Source: Mycobacterium sp. Aquia_216
Lineage (GTDB): Bacteria > Actinomycetota > Actinomycetes > Mycobacteriales > Mycobacteriaceae
Reading direction: 5' to 3'
DNA length: 64,000 nt
Assembly: GCF_026723865.1 (NCBI RefSeq)
Contig: NZ_CP113529.1
Location: 1,922,001 to 1,986,000 of the forward strand
Made by a program: the position numbers and the translations under genes. Of the stretch, positions 8,220 to 17,522 are shown one piece after another. The notes beneath the pieces were generated by a model. That model was not told the DNA's origin. It did no database searches and saw only the letters and a list, made by a program, of their open reading frames with translations. The stretch's first letter is position 1. Each line of letters begins with the position of its first letter.

Positions 8220-9134
8220 TTAGCGGAGGGCGCCGACGATGTCGCCCGACATGGCGCTCAGCTGTCCCGACCACGAGCCCCAACCGTTGTCGCCGCCGCC
8301 GGGGAAGTCGAAGTGCCCATTGTGCCCGCCGACGCTGCGGTACTGCGCGTAAAACTCTCGCGAGCTGCCCATCGCCGCGCCGGCCTGGCCGATCATCGCG
8401 GCCGGATCACTGGCATCCATCGTCGTCGGGCTCCACACCCACACCCGGGTGTTGTTCTGCGCCAGCAGCGAGGCGTGCACGTATGGGTCGTGCCACTTCC
8501 ACCGGCCCAGCTGCGGAGCACCCCACATGCCGTTGCCGTCTACGCCGCCGGACTGCTGCAGCCCGGCCAGGATCGCGCCGTTGTAGTTGGTGCTCGACGG
8601 GTACAGGAAGCCCGACAGCGAACCGGCGAAGCCAAAGCGGTCCGGGTGGAAGGCGGCCAGCGCCATCGCCGCGTAGCCGCCCTGCGAGGCGCCCACCGCG
8701 GCGTGGCCGCCGGGGGCCAGGCCCTTATTGGCGGCCAGCCAGTCCGGCAGCTCGCTGGACAGGAAGGTGTCCCACTGCTTGCTGCCGTCCTGCTCCCAGT
8801 TGGTGTACATGCTGAAGGCGCCCCCGGCCGGGGCGACCACCGAGATGCCCTTGCCCCCCAGTGTGTTCATCGCGTCGCCCGCGGTCACCCAGTTGCTCAC
8901 GTCCGGGGCCGCGTTGAAGGCGTCCAGCAGGTACACCGCGTGCGGACCACCGCCCAGGAAGGCCACCGGGACCGACCGGCCCATGGCACCCGAGGGCACC
9001 ATCAACGTCTCGTATCCCGCCGCGGCGGCCTTACCGACGGCTCCCGCGCCCAGCGCCACCCCGCCGAATCCGAATGCTAGCGCGGCAACGCAGAACGCCC
9101 CAAGTAACGCTGACCGTTGCCGAAATGTCGTCAT
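8220..9134 (-). CDS. fbpD: MPT51/FbpD-type antigen-85 homologue
   Basis: Protein of 304 residues with a signal peptide (MTTFRQRSALLGAFCVAALAFGFGGVAL...) and an alpha/beta-hydrolase body very close to MPT51: PHAVYLLDAFNAAPDVSNWV, GGHAAVGASQGGYAAMALAA, FHPDRFGFAGSLSGFLYPSS. Antigen-85 enzymes transfer mycolates in the cell wall; MPT51 is regarded as a non-catalytic relative. Here the nucleophile elbow is GASQGG, so a Ser sits where M. tuberculosis MPT51 has Ala, but the catalytic His region reads GGGDNGWGSW with no His. ATG 9134 follows a GA-rich ribosome site. There is no fbpA neighbour, so this is likely a second copy outside the usual fbpA-mpt51 locus. Confidence 0.85.
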   Translation of the reverse strand: MTTFRQRSALLGAFCVAALAFGFGGVALGAGAVGKAAAAGYETLMVPSGAMGRSVPVAFLGGGPHAVYLLDAFNAAPDVSNWVTAGDAMNTLGGKGISVVAPAGGAFSMYTNWEQDGSKQWDTFLSSELPDWLAANKGLAPGGHAAVGASQGGYAAMALAAFHPDRFGFAGSLSGFLYPSSTNYNGAILAGLQQSGGVDGNGMWGAPQLGRWKWHDPYVHASLLAQNNTRVWVWSPTTMDASDPAAMIGQAGAAMGSSREFYAQYRSVGGHNGHFDFPGGGDNGWGSWSGQLSAMSGDIVGALR

Positions 9135-9388
9135 ATCTGCTCTTCATCTCTGATCGCTTTGTGGCGCTTTGCTCCCGGCCAGTGCGCCCGTCCTGCCCGA
9201 TCGTGCACCGCCTCGCGGGCAGCACTTACTGCGGCGTCGACATCTTCCTCGTGGGCTTCGGGTACAGAGCCACAGACCAATTCGTCATTGGCGCCGATGA
9301 CAGTGATCCGCCGATCTGATGTCGGCGCCCGCCACTGGCCGCCGATGAACATCGAGTCGTACTCAATAACCACAAAAGCCACCTTCAT
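9131..9388 (-). pseudogene. Aldehyde dehydrogenase N-terminal remnant
   Basis: The reading frame encodes YDSMFIGGQWRAPTSDRRIT, then VCGSVPEAHEEDVDAAVSAAREAV, the N-terminal strand-helix of mycobacterial aldehyde dehydrogenases. It then loses similarity and stops after 85 residues, just where the MPT51-like gene begins. About 400 residues including the catalytic Cys and Glu are missing. It is read as the stump left when other DNA replaced the rest of the gene. Confidence 0.65.
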
Positions 9389-9440
9389 TGTGAGACTTGC
9401 ATAAGCGGCACTGCCGGGCGAAGGAGCCGGCCGCCGATGG

Positions 9441-10550
9441 TCAGAAGCTGATTACGCCGCGCAGGTTACGACCGGCACGCATGTCCTGGTAGCCGGTATT
9501 GATGTCGTCGAGTTTGTAAGTGCGAGTAGCCAATTCGTTAAGCTTGAGGTGGCCGCTGCGGTAGAGGCTGAGCATCTTGGGTATGTGAAGGCGTGGGTTT
9601 GCGCTCCCGAAAAGTGAACCGACAAGCCGCTTTTCGGCTAACACCAGATCCAATGCGTTGAGGGACACGACCTCCTCGGTGGCGCGATGCAGATTGGTGA
9701 CGACGACGGTACCCCGTTTGGCGGTCATCGCGAGACTGTGCCCGATTTGCTGGCCCTCGCCCACCCCGGTCGCATTCACCACCACGTTGGCGCCGAGTCC
9801 GTGGGTGAGGTCTTGGACCAGTAGTGCCGCTTCGTCGCTCGAGCTCACTGCGTGTGTCGCACCGAATTCGAGTGCCTTATCACGCTTAAACGCGACAGGA
9901 TCGACAGCGATCACGTGCTGGGCTCCGGCGAATACAGCCCCTTGGACCGCATTGATGCCGATCCCACCCACACCGATAACGACTGCGGTGTCACCGGCCC
10001 GTACGCCACCGGCAAATACCGCCGACCCCCAACCGGTCACCACGCCGCAGCCGAGCAGACATGCCACGTCGAGGGCAATGTCGTCATCGATCTTGATGCA
10101 GTTGGCTTCGCTGACCACGGTGTGCTGAGCGAATGTTCCCAGTAAACACATCAACCCCAGGTCGGTTCCTCGCGCGTGGTGGCGGCTGGAGTGATCGCTG
10201 ATCTGCGTTCCAGTACCCAGAAATTGGCCCAGCTCGCAGAGGTTTTGCATCCCCGCCGAACAAGCTGAACACCTGCCACAGGCGGGGATGAAACCGAAGA
10301 TCACACGATCGCCGGCCTTCAGGTTGTCCACACCGGTTCCGGTCTGGACGACTGTCCCAGCCCCTTCATGACCGCCGATCATCGGCAACGGCCAGGGTAG
10401 GTCGGCCGTGCGTACATGTTCGTCGGAGTGGCATAACCCGCTGCCGCCCAACTCGACGAGCACCTCGCCATGCCGCGGGGAATCCAGGTCGATCTCCTCG
10501 ACGCTCCACGGGCCCCCGCGCTCCCACAAGATGGCAGCTTGCGTCTTCAT
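9441..10550 (-). CDS. NDMA-type zinc-dependent alcohol dehydrogenase
   Basis: Protein of 369 residues from ATG 10550 (GGAAA upstream). Catalytic zinc ligands C40 (GLCHSDEH), H61-E62 (GGHEGAG) and the later Cys in LLGCGVVTGWGSA, structural zinc cysteines C91, C94, C97 and C105, and the Rossmann motif VIGVGGIGINAVQGA are all present. Length and the C-terminus DDINTGYQDMRAGRNLRGVI fit the actinobacterial NDMA-dependent medium-chain ADH family, which keep the nicotinamide cofactor tightly bound. It probably feeds the aldehyde dehydrogenase at 6.3-7.7 kb. A gutted relative of the same family lies at 24.3 kb. Confidence 0.9.
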   Translation of the reverse strand: MKTQAAILWERGGPWSVEEIDLDSPRHGEVLVELGGSGLCHSDEHVRTADLPWPLPMIGGHEGAGTVVQTGTGVDNLKAGDRVIFGFIPACGRCSACSAGMQNLCELGQFLGTGTQISDHSSRHHARGTDLGLMCLLGTFAQHTVVSEANCIKIDDDIALDVACLLGCGVVTGWGSAVFAGGVRAGDTAVVIGVGGIGINAVQGAVFAGAQHVIAVDPVAFKRDKALEFGATHAVSSSDEAALLVQDLTHGLGANVVVNATGVGEGQQIGHSLAMTAKRGTVVVTNLHRATEEVVSLNALDLVLAEKRLVGSLFGSANPRLHIPKMLSLYRSGHLKLNELATRTYKLDDINTGYQDMRAGRNLRGVISF

Positions 10551-11134
10551 GTCGTTTCCTTCACAGTAATGCCGGACCTCCACGGTCGCCGTAAAGGCGG
10601 GGCGCGTCATACAGGCATAGTCCGGTTCCATCCGTCGACAAGGCGGCGGGCCGGACATGATGTAAATCCGCGGGAAGTGTTAAGCTACAACAAGTCTCAT
10701 TCGGTGACTTTGGCGCAGGATGCGGTCACAAATGAGTGATAACAAACAAAGCCGAGAACGAAAAGACGACCGGTCTCGTCGACCCGCCGACCCCACTGGC
10801 AGGTTCACCTCCCACCGAAATGCCCTTGTAACGCGCGACCAGGCTTGCAGCAAATCCGAAAGTACCGCCCTTAAACTAGGCGCAGATGTCTAACTTCTGG
10901 ACACATCACACCGCGGAGCTCTTCCGGTCGGGCAGCTGCAACAGCACCAACATGGCCTGATAAGCGGCGGATCATCGAGGTGGGCGGCAACTAAATCGAA
11001 ACCCAACCCTTTGGCCTTGCGCGGGCAGTGGCCGGTGCCGGCGATGCTGAGCGCCGCTGTCGGCCTGGCGCCGCCGTGACGCTAAGCCGCGCGGCGACCG
11101 ATGTCACCAACGTCGAGGCTTCCTCGAGCTTGTG
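10551..11134. other. Intergenic stretch without recognisable gene
   Basis: I see no credible coding frame, RNA or strong palindrome between the alcohol dehydrogenase start and the LysR-like remnant. It may contain the promoter of the alcohol dehydrogenase. Confidence 0.5.
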
Positions 11135-11392
11135 TCAGCCGACCGATGTTCTTTTGGGTAACGCGACAAACAGCCAGTTCCGATGCACCGCCTGCACGTT
11201 CAGTGGAGCGTGTTCGACCGGCGGTAGTTCCGCCAGATCAACGTCACCTGTCGGTAGTACGTCGGGCTGCGCTAGCGCCGACATCTCCTCGCGCACAATG
11301 ACATCCACTCCGGGTAGTGATTCACGCAGCGACCGCGTCGACTGCCAAGTGACACAACCTGTGTCCAGAAGTTGAACAAACGCGTCGGCTCC
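11135..11392 (-). pseudogene. Possible LysR-type regulator remnant
   Basis: The minus strand reads SLRESLPGVDVIVREEMSAL, a gap, then TGDVDLAELPPVEHAPLNVQ and HRNWLFVALPKRT. This follows the pattern of a LysR effector domain (target-helix ... GELDLA ... L.V..L....LVVALP). The HTH region is absent and the frame stops right after the ALPKRT segment. Attribution rests on pattern only and is moderate. Confidence 0.4.
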
Positions 11393-11578
11393 GCCCATGC
11401 GACCCTTATGTCGCGGTAGTTCGGCGCGGATGAGTGAAGGGTGGGACGAGATGACGACCCAGGCGTCCGTCATGCGGGCCGCGGGGCCCGGGCGGGTGAC
11501 GCTGTAGTGGTTTTGGCACGCGACTACCTCAACCAACGAGGTGTGAGCTGCGCTCACTCCCCAGACGTCGAGACTTCG

Positions 11579-11812
11579 GCAGGACTTCCAGTCGTCGATG
11601 GGATCCACACCGCGTACAGCATTGCAGCGCAGAACGTTCCGTCAACGCTTCACGCCACGGACACTATCACCGCGACGATCAGCAATCAGGGTAGTGACTT
11701 GGATGCATTGGTGCTCAACGCAATCGGATCACAAGCGCCCCAAATTCTTAGTTCTCGCCGCGGCGGTGCCGAAAAGCCCCTGCTGGAGATCCTGAAGGGG
11801 AATTCCGCTTGA
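11579..11812 (+). pseudogene. MceA-like fragment upstream of the mce operon
   Basis: The frame reads DGIHTAYSIAAQNVPSTLHA, then TITATISNQGSDLDALVLNAIG. This lines up with the helical region of the MceA protein encoded at 13.6-15.1 kb (VSDTYGAAAQDILKTLSAVSTT / TITNQASQLDALLLGVAG). Nothing else of an mce gene flanks it, and it stops before yrbEA. It suggests an older or second mce gene set was present here and has been lost. Confidence 0.5.
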
Positions 11813-11919
11813 TGCACGCTGACATGGCCAGCTCGTGACGACCGCCATCGTCAAATACGGCGCCTCGCCCGGATACAGACTCAGCGGCCCGCCAGTCCTA
11901 CGAGAAGACACGTAATCCG

Positions 11920-12729
11920 ATGTCCCTCAATCAACTCCGTGAATCAACAGGCTGGCGACCTGGCGCTACCGTCGCCGTCGCTTTGACCCCGCTACGCAAC
12001 ATCGGCGGCTTCTTCGCCTTCAGTCTCGATATCTTCGTCGGGATGCTCAGTCCCCCGTTCGCCTGGCGCGAATTCCTTGACCAGACGTGGTTTGTGGCGC
12101 GGGTGTCGTTGGTCCCAGCACTGATGCTGTCGATTCCCTACGTCGTCATCACGGTATTCGCCTTCAATGTATTGCTGATAGAGGTTGGCGCTGCCGATTA
12201 TTGCGGCAGTGGTGCGGCAACCGCCGCAGTCAATCAGATTGGGCCCTTAGTAACGGTTTTGGTAATCGCGGGCGCCGGCGCCGCCGCGATGTGCGCTGAT
12301 CTGGGAGCACGCACAATCCGCGAAGAACTCGATGCCCTGAGTGTCATGGGCATTGACCCGGTCAGGGCGTTACTGGTTCCCCGGGTGCTAGCCGCGACCG
12401 TCGTGTCGTTGCTGCTGTCCTCGCTGGTGACGCTGACCGGGCTCACAGGAGGGTTCCTCTTTTCAGTGTTCTTCCAGCACGTTACGCCCGGCGCCTTTGT
12501 CGCTGGCATGACCTGGATCACCGGAATAAGCGATGTATTGGTCTCCATGATCAAGGCCACGCTGTTCGGACTAACAGCGGGCCTAGTTGCCTGTTACCAG
12601 GGCACGACGGTTCACAACGGGCCTGCGGGGGTGGGCAACGCGGTCAATGAAACCGTGGTGTTTTCGTTCGTCCTGTTGTTCATTATCAACCTTGTGGCTA
12701 CTGCCATCGGATACGAGGTCGTCAAATGA
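11920..12729 (+). CDS. yrbEA: YrbE-type MCE permease A
   Basis: Protein of 269 residues with five to six membrane helices and the MlaE/YrbE signature REELDALSVMGIDPVRALLVPRVLA (the EExDAL-type motif near residue 130). YrbE proteins form the inner-membrane permease of mce lipid importers and couple to the shared ATPase MceG, which is not encoded here. It is the first gene of a compact + strand operon running to about 23.1 kb and overlaps the next start by 4 bases (ATGA). No dedicated regulator is adjacent; upstream DNA is decayed, so the promoter should lie within 11813-11919. Confidence 0.93.
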   Translation: MSLNQLRESTGWRPGATVAVALTPLRNIGGFFAFSLDIFVGMLSPPFAWREFLDQTWFVARVSLVPALMLSIPYVVITVFAFNVLLIEVGAADYCGSGAATAAVNQIGPLVTVLVIAGAGAAAMCADLGARTIREELDALSVMGIDPVRALLVPRVLAATVVSLLLSSLVTLTGLTGGFLFSVFFQHVTPGAFVAGMTWITGISDVLVSMIKATLFGLTAGLVACYQGTTVHNGPAGVGNAVNETVVFSFVLLFIINLVATAIGYEVVK

Positions 12730-13583
12730 GCGTTGAAGTCATTGGCGCGCAGCTGTTTCCGAGCGCAAAGCGCGGATTGAGCAGGGCGAGGTCTCGTTGG
12801 TGTCAACTTGGCGAGCAGACGAGGTTCTACGGGAAAACCATCGCGTCGCTCGCCGACGTCGTCGTGAAGTACAGAGCTGAACTGCTACGGCAGGTTGCGG
12901 CGATGAGCCTGGGAACGGGCGCACTTGCCGTGATCGGGGGTACGGTTGCAGTCGTTGCCTTTCTCACGATGTCAACTGGCGGACTGGTTGCCGCACAAGG
13001 CTACAACCAGTTCTCGCAGATCGGATTCGAAGCCCTGGTCGGCTTTGCATCGGCCTTTCTGAACAGTCGGGTGATTACGCCCGTCACCGCAGCGATCGGG
13101 CTGGCTGCAACGATCGGCGCCGGTGCCACCGCGCAACTTGGCGCCATGCGCATCAACGAAGAGATCGACGCTATCGAAGTCATGGGTGTCCGCCCGATCG
13201 CCTACCTGGCATCGACGCGGTTGGCGGCTGGGGTAATCGTCGTTGTCCCGCTGTACAGTGTGGCGCTCATAATGTCCTACAGCGCAGCAAGATTGGGCAC
13301 CACAGCCATATATGGCCAGTCGGCCGGTGTCTACAACCACTATTTCAACACGTTCTTGGTGCCCGGTGATGTAATTCGTTCATTCGCCGTCACGATCGTG
13401 GCAGCGGCAATAATCATGTTGGTACACACCTATTATGGGTTCACCGCCAGCGGCGGACCGGCCGGCGTCGGCGAGGCCGTCGGACGTGCTACCCGTACGT
13501 CTCTGGTTGCCTCGGCGTTGTTGATTCTGTTCGCTTCTCTGGCGATATATGGCCAGACCGGTCTTTTCCACTTCTCGGGGTGA
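12726..13583 (+). CDS. yrbEB: YrbE-type MCE permease B
   Basis: Protein of 285 residues with the same fold and a second coupling motif, INEEIDAIEVMGVRPIAYLASTRLAAG. Helices cover most of the protein after a 50-residue cytoplasmic N-terminus (SRWCQLGEQTRFYGKTIASL). It pairs with YrbEA to make the heterodimeric permease. The stop TGA is 4 bases before the GTG of mceA. Confidence 0.93.
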   Translation: MSVEVIGAQLFPSAKRGLSRARSRWCQLGEQTRFYGKTIASLADVVVKYRAELLRQVAAMSLGTGALAVIGGTVAVVAFLTMSTGGLVAAQGYNQFSQIGFEALVGFASAFLNSRVITPVTAAIGLAATIGAGATAQLGAMRINEEIDAIEVMGVRPIAYLASTRLAAGVIVVVPLYSVALIMSYSAARLGTTAIYGQSAGVYNHYFNTFLVPGDVIRSFAVTIVAAAIIMLVHTYYGFTASGGPAGVGEAVGRATRTSLVASALLILFASLAIYGQTGLFHFSG

Positions 13584-13587
13584 CGCG

Positions 13588-15084
13588 GTGGCGAAGCGCA
13601 GGGACAGACCCCGGATTCCCTCGGAGGCGTTGGCAGCCTTGCTGGTTGTCGCGGTGATGGTCGCCGTGGGGGTGTGCCTCGCGGCATTCAACCAATCCTT
13701 CACGCCATCGGTACCGGTGACTCTGACTTCGGACCGCTCCGGGCTTGTCATGGAACCGTACGCCAAGGTGAAGATGCGCGGCGTCGAGGTGGGAAGGGTA
13801 GCCACCGTCACAGGGGGCTTGAATCAGGTAAGTCTTCGATTGGATATCGATCCCGACCAAATCAATTACATTCCAGCCAACGTCGAGGCACGCATCGACT
13901 CCACGTCGCTGTTCGGCGCGAAGTTCGTTGACCTCGTCTACCCCAAACAGGCTAGTGTGCAACGGCTGTCGGCCGGGGCGGTACTAAAGGCCCAAAACGT
14001 TGCCGTCGAGGTGAACACGGCATTCGAGAACCTCGTCAATCTCATCAAGCAGATCGATCCGGCCAAACTGAACGCAGTACTTTCCGCGCTGGCTGAAGGT
14101 GTACGAGGCCAGAGCGAGCGCATCGGAGAAGCCACGACCGATGCCAACGAGGTTCTCTTGGCGTTAAATCCACGCACCGACGCCATCCGCGACGATTGGC
14201 GCGCTGTTAGGGCTGTCAGCGACACCTACGGCGCAGCCGCTCAGGACATCCTCAAGACATTGTCTGCGGTCAGCACCACCAGCGTGACCATCACCAACCA
14301 GGCCAGCCAACTCGACGCGTTACTGCTTGGAGTCGCGGGCTTTTCCGAAAGCGGCATCAACGTATTGGGCCCAAGCAAAGACAACTTCATCAAGGGGTTC
14401 AACTCCCTGCGGCCAACGGCCGACCTCTTGATGAATTACAACCCCGAACTGACCTGCCTACTCGTAGGCGCCCAGACCACCCTGGACAAGGGCCTGTTGG
14501 ATTATGCGGGAGGGTATAACGGCAAGTCGGTCATCATGGATGCAGCATTGCTCCTCGGCGACGACCCGTACCGATACCCGCAGAATCTGCCGATCACAGC
14601 CGCCAAGGGCGGACCCGGCGGTAAGCCGGGCTGTGGCTCGTTGCCCGACGTCGCCAAGAACTGGCCGGTGCGTTATCTCGTCACCAACACCGGCTATGGC
14701 AGTGGCGTAGATATCCGCCCGAACCCTGGAATCGGATTCCCCGGTTGGGCCAACTATTTCCCGGTCACCCGAGGGATTCCCGAACCACCCAGCATCCGTC
14801 ACCCAGGTGGGCCGGCGCCGGGACCCATCCCCTACCCCGGGGCGCCTCCCTACGGGGCCTCGCTCTACGGCCCGGACGGAACCCCGCTCTATCCCGGTTT
14901 GCCGCCAGCACCCCCACCCGGCAGCCCGCACGAACCCGGGCCGCCACCTCCCGGGGCGGAGCCGTTCAGCCCTCCGTTCCCGGCACAGGCCCAACCGACC
15001 TACGCGTTCGAGCCGCCGCCGCCTCCACCTTCAGCGTCGTCGGAAATCCCGACCGCACCACCCGATCAACGACCACCGCCCTGA
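13588..15084 (+). CDS. mceA: Mce-family protein A
   Basis: Protein of 498 residues from GTG 13588 (MAKRRDRPRIPSE), preferred because it follows the yrbEB stop and leaves one N-terminal membrane helix (LAALLVVAVMVAVGVCLAAF). The MCE domain follows (PVTLTSDRSGLVMEPYAKVK, MRGVEVGRVATVTGG, YIPANVEARIDSTSLFGAKF), then a long helical region and a Pro-rich tail. MceA-F hexamers form a periplasmic tunnel delivering lipids to the YrbE permease. The cholesterol-uptake-type C-terminal helical domain is present but substrate is not predictable. Confidence 0.93.
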   Translation: MAKRRDRPRIPSEALAALLVVAVMVAVGVCLAAFNQSFTPSVPVTLTSDRSGLVMEPYAKVKMRGVEVGRVATVTGGLNQVSLRLDIDPDQINYIPANVEARIDSTSLFGAKFVDLVYPKQASVQRLSAGAVLKAQNVAVEVNTAFENLVNLIKQIDPAKLNAVLSALAEGVRGQSERIGEATTDANEVLLALNPRTDAIRDDWRAVRAVSDTYGAAAQDILKTLSAVSTTSVTITNQASQLDALLLGVAGFSESGINVLGPSKDNFIKGFNSLRPTADLLMNYNPELTCLLVGAQTTLDKGLLDYAGGYNGKSVIMDAALLLGDDPYRYPQNLPITAAKGGPGGKPGCGSLPDVAKNWPVRYLVTNTGYGSGVDIRPNPGIGFPGWANYFPVTRGIPEPPSIRHPGGPAPGPIPYPGAPPYGASLYGPDGTPLYPGLPPAPPPGSPHEPGPPPPGAEPFSPPFPAQAQPTYAFEPPPPPPSASSEIPTAPPDQRPPP

Positions 15085-15138
15085 TCCAGGCCAGGCCACA
15101 TGTCCACGTCGAACGATCAACGAAGGAGGTGAATTACC

Positions 15139-16167
15139 ATGCGACGTAACCTGTCAGGCTTGGTGGTGCGTCTGTCGATCTTCGTGATCGTGTGCGTCTT
15201 GGGTGCATTTGGGCTTCTCGCGATCTTTGCGCAACTGCGACTCCAGGACGAAAAGAGTTACAACGCCGTCTTTACTTCAGTGTCAGGCCTGGCGGGCGGC
15301 AACTTCGTCCGCATCGCCGGCGTCGAGGTCGGCAAAGTCAAGCACATCAGCATCAGAGACGACGCTACGGCACTGGTCGAATTCACCGCCGACGAGTCCG
15401 TGGTGCTAACCGAAGGCACTAAAGCGGTGATTCGATATGACAACCTCATTGGCGGTCGATACCTGGCGCTAGAGGAAGGGGCAGGTGGAACCAAGAAGAT
15501 GCCCCCGGGCGCCACGATTCCGCTGGATCGAACGGCGCCTGCCCTAGATCTCGATGCCCTAATTGGCGGATTCCGGCCACTATTTCGGGCCTTGGACCCA
15601 GCTCAAGTCAATGCGCTGACGAGTCAGCTCATCGCCGCATTCCAAGGCCAGGGCGCCACGATCGGATCGATCCTGGTCCAGACCGCAAGTCTGACAAACA
15701 CATTGGCCGATCGAGACGCCCTGATTGGCCAGGTTGTTGTCAACCTCAATACGGTGCTCGGCTCGTTCGGCGACCGCAGCGACAAGTTCGGTAAGGCGGT
15801 GCAGTCCCTTTCAGAACTCGTGCATGCACTCGAGGGCCGCAAGCAAGACCTCAGTACCGCGCTGGCCTACTCCAACGAGGGCGCGGCCTCCCTCGCGGGT
15901 CTATTGAGCCAGGCACGACCGCCGTTACAGAAAGTGGTCGGCGAAACCGACCGCGCAGCCGGAACCGTGCTTGCCGATCGCGACTACTTCGACAACCTGC
16001 TTAACACGTTGCCCGACGCCTACCAGGTCCTAGGCCGCCAGGCAATCAGCGGCGACTTCTTCAGCTTCTATCTATGCGACCTGGTGCTGAAGGTCAATGG
16101 CAAAGGTGGCCAACCGGTCTACGTAAAGGTCGCCGGCCAGGACACGGGCAGGTGTACCCCTCGATGA
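15139..16167 (+). CDS. mceB: Mce-family protein B
   Basis: Protein of 342 residues. It has a single N-terminal membrane helix (LVVRLSIFVIVCVLGAFGLL), an MCE domain (YNAVFTSVSGLAGGNFVRIA, GVEVGKVKHISI, LIGGRYLALEEG) and a helical C-terminus ending in a short Cys-containing segment (FSFYLCDLVLKVNGKGGQP). It is preceded by AAGGAGGTGA (15123-15132), a perfect anti-Shine-Dalgarno match, after the only real gap in the operon (54 bases). That may offset the loss of translational coupling to mceA. It overlaps mceC by 4 bases. Confidence 0.93.
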   Translation: MRRNLSGLVVRLSIFVIVCVLGAFGLLAIFAQLRLQDEKSYNAVFTSVSGLAGGNFVRIAGVEVGKVKHISIRDDATALVEFTADESVVLTEGTKAVIRYDNLIGGRYLALEEGAGGTKKMPPGATIPLDRTAPALDLDALIGGFRPLFRALDPAQVNALTSQLIAAFQGQGATIGSILVQTASLTNTLADRDALIGQVVVNLNTVLGSFGDRSDKFGKAVQSLSELVHALEGRKQDLSTALAYSNEGAASLAGLLSQARPPLQKVVGETDRAAGTVLADRDYFDNLLNTLPDAYQVLGRQAISGDFFSFYLCDLVLKVNGKGGQPVYVKVAGQDTGRCTPR

Positions 16168-17522
16168 AACCATTCCGGGAACGCAACCTCATTGTCATCG
16201 GCGTCATCGGTGTGACGCTACTGATCACCGCGATCGTCGGCGCCTTCAATTACAGCAAGCTGCCCTTCTTCTCCTCAGGCACAACCTATTCGGCATACTT
16301 CGACGAACTCGGTGGATTGACGACCGGCTCTCCAGTGCAAGTGTCGGGCTTTCGGGCTGGACAGGTGAAAAGCATCAGCCTCGAAGCCCACGGAGTGCTG
16401 GTCGCATTTACAGTGGCCGAAGACATCCGCCTTGGTGAGCAGACAGAAGCAGCGATCAAGACCATCGGCGTGCTGGGCAATAAGATCTTGACCGTTACAC
16501 CGCGCGGAAAGGGCCGCCTGTCCGGCGTCATCCCGATCGAGCGCACCACCTCCCCGTATCAGCTGCCTGACGCGCTCGGCGATCTCACCGCAACCATCAG
16601 CGGCCTTAATACCGAGCAGCTGTCAAAGTCGTTGCAAACATTGAGCGACACGCTGCACGACACCCCGCCTCAGCTCAAAGTCGCCGTTGACGGCGTTGCG
16701 CGCTTCTCACAGACACTCAATGAGCGCGATGCGCAGCTGCGCACGTTGCTCACCAACGCGCGGAAGGCCACAGGTGTGTTAGCCGAGCGCGCCGATCAAA
16801 TTGTGCGACTCGTCCATGACACCAATGCCCTTCTCGCACAACTGCGTACGCAAAGCGCGGCATTGGATCGCCTCTCGGGAAATATCTCTGCTCTGGCCCA
16901 GCAGATCCGAGGCCTCATTGCGGAAAACCGCGACTCGTTGAAACCAGCATTGGACAAGCTAAATAGCGTTCTGGCGATCATCGATGACCGCAAGGTTCAG
17001 GTGCAAAAATCCATCAAGGGATTCAACGACTACGTTATGGCGCTGGGCGAATCGGTGTCGTCCGGCCCGTTCTTCAAAGCCTATCTCGCGAACCTGTTCC
17101 CTGGTCAGTTCATTCAGCCTTTCGTGGATGCCGCGTTCTCAGATCTCGGCTTGGACCCTCACGTGCTCGCACCCTCCCAGCGCCACGATCCCCAAACAGG
17201 TCAGCCCGGCACGCCACCGCTGCCGATGCCCTACCCGCGCACCGGCCAAGGCGGGGAGCCGAATCGGACACTGCCTGACGCCATTACAGGCAACCCTGGC
17301 GATCAGCTATGTGGTCTGCCCGGCGTACCGCTACCCGGCCCTTCTTGCTACCCCTACCGTCAACCGCCGCCGGTCCCGCCGCCGGGAGGCCCGCCACCTG
17401 GTCCACCCGCGCCACCCATACCTGGGCAGGCATCCTTCGATGTACCGAACCCTTTCCCGATGGACGTCCTCGGTCCAAATGACCCACCATTCGCCGTCTC
17501 GTCTAGGGAGGCGGGCCGATGA
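16164..17522 (+). CDS. mceC: Mce-family protein C
   Basis: Protein of 452 residues beginning at ATG 16164, which overlaps the mceB stop (ATGA). N-terminal anchor NLIVIGVIGVTLLITAIVGA, MCE domain (YSAYFDELGGLTTGSPVQVS, GVLGNKILTVTPRG), long coiled-coil-like helices, and a tail extremely rich in proline (PPPVPPPGGPPPGPPAPP). The Pro-rich end is usual for MceC-type subunits and may reach into the cell wall. Overlap with mceD is 4 bases. Confidence 0.92.
   Translation: MKPFRERNLIVIGVIGVTLLITAIVGAFNYSKLPFFSSGTTYSAYFDELGGLTTGSPVQVSGFRAGQVKSISLEAHGVLVAFTVAEDIRLGEQTEAAIKTIGVLGNKILTVTPRGKGRLSGVIPIERTTSPYQLPDALGDLTATISGLNTEQLSKSLQTLSDTLHDTPPQLKVAVDGVARFSQTLNERDAQLRTLLTNARKATGVLAERADQIVRLVHDTNALLAQLRTQSAALDRLSGNISALAQQIRGLIAENRDSLKPALDKLNSVLAIIDDRKVQVQKSIKGFNDYVMALGESVSSGPFFKAYLANLFPGQFIQPFVDAAFSDLGLDPHVLAPSQRHDPQTGQPGTPPLPMPYPRTGQGGEPNRTLPDAITGNPGDQLCGLPGVPLPGPSCYPYRQPPPVPPPGGPPPGPPAPPIPGQASFDVPNPFPMDVLGPNDPPFAVSSREAGR

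Noticed and set aside
8178..9080. Long open plus-strand frame opposite the MPT51-like gene
   Set aside because: It is a high-GC shadow; the minus strand encodes a clear secreted antigen-85 homologue and the plus frame resembles no protein.
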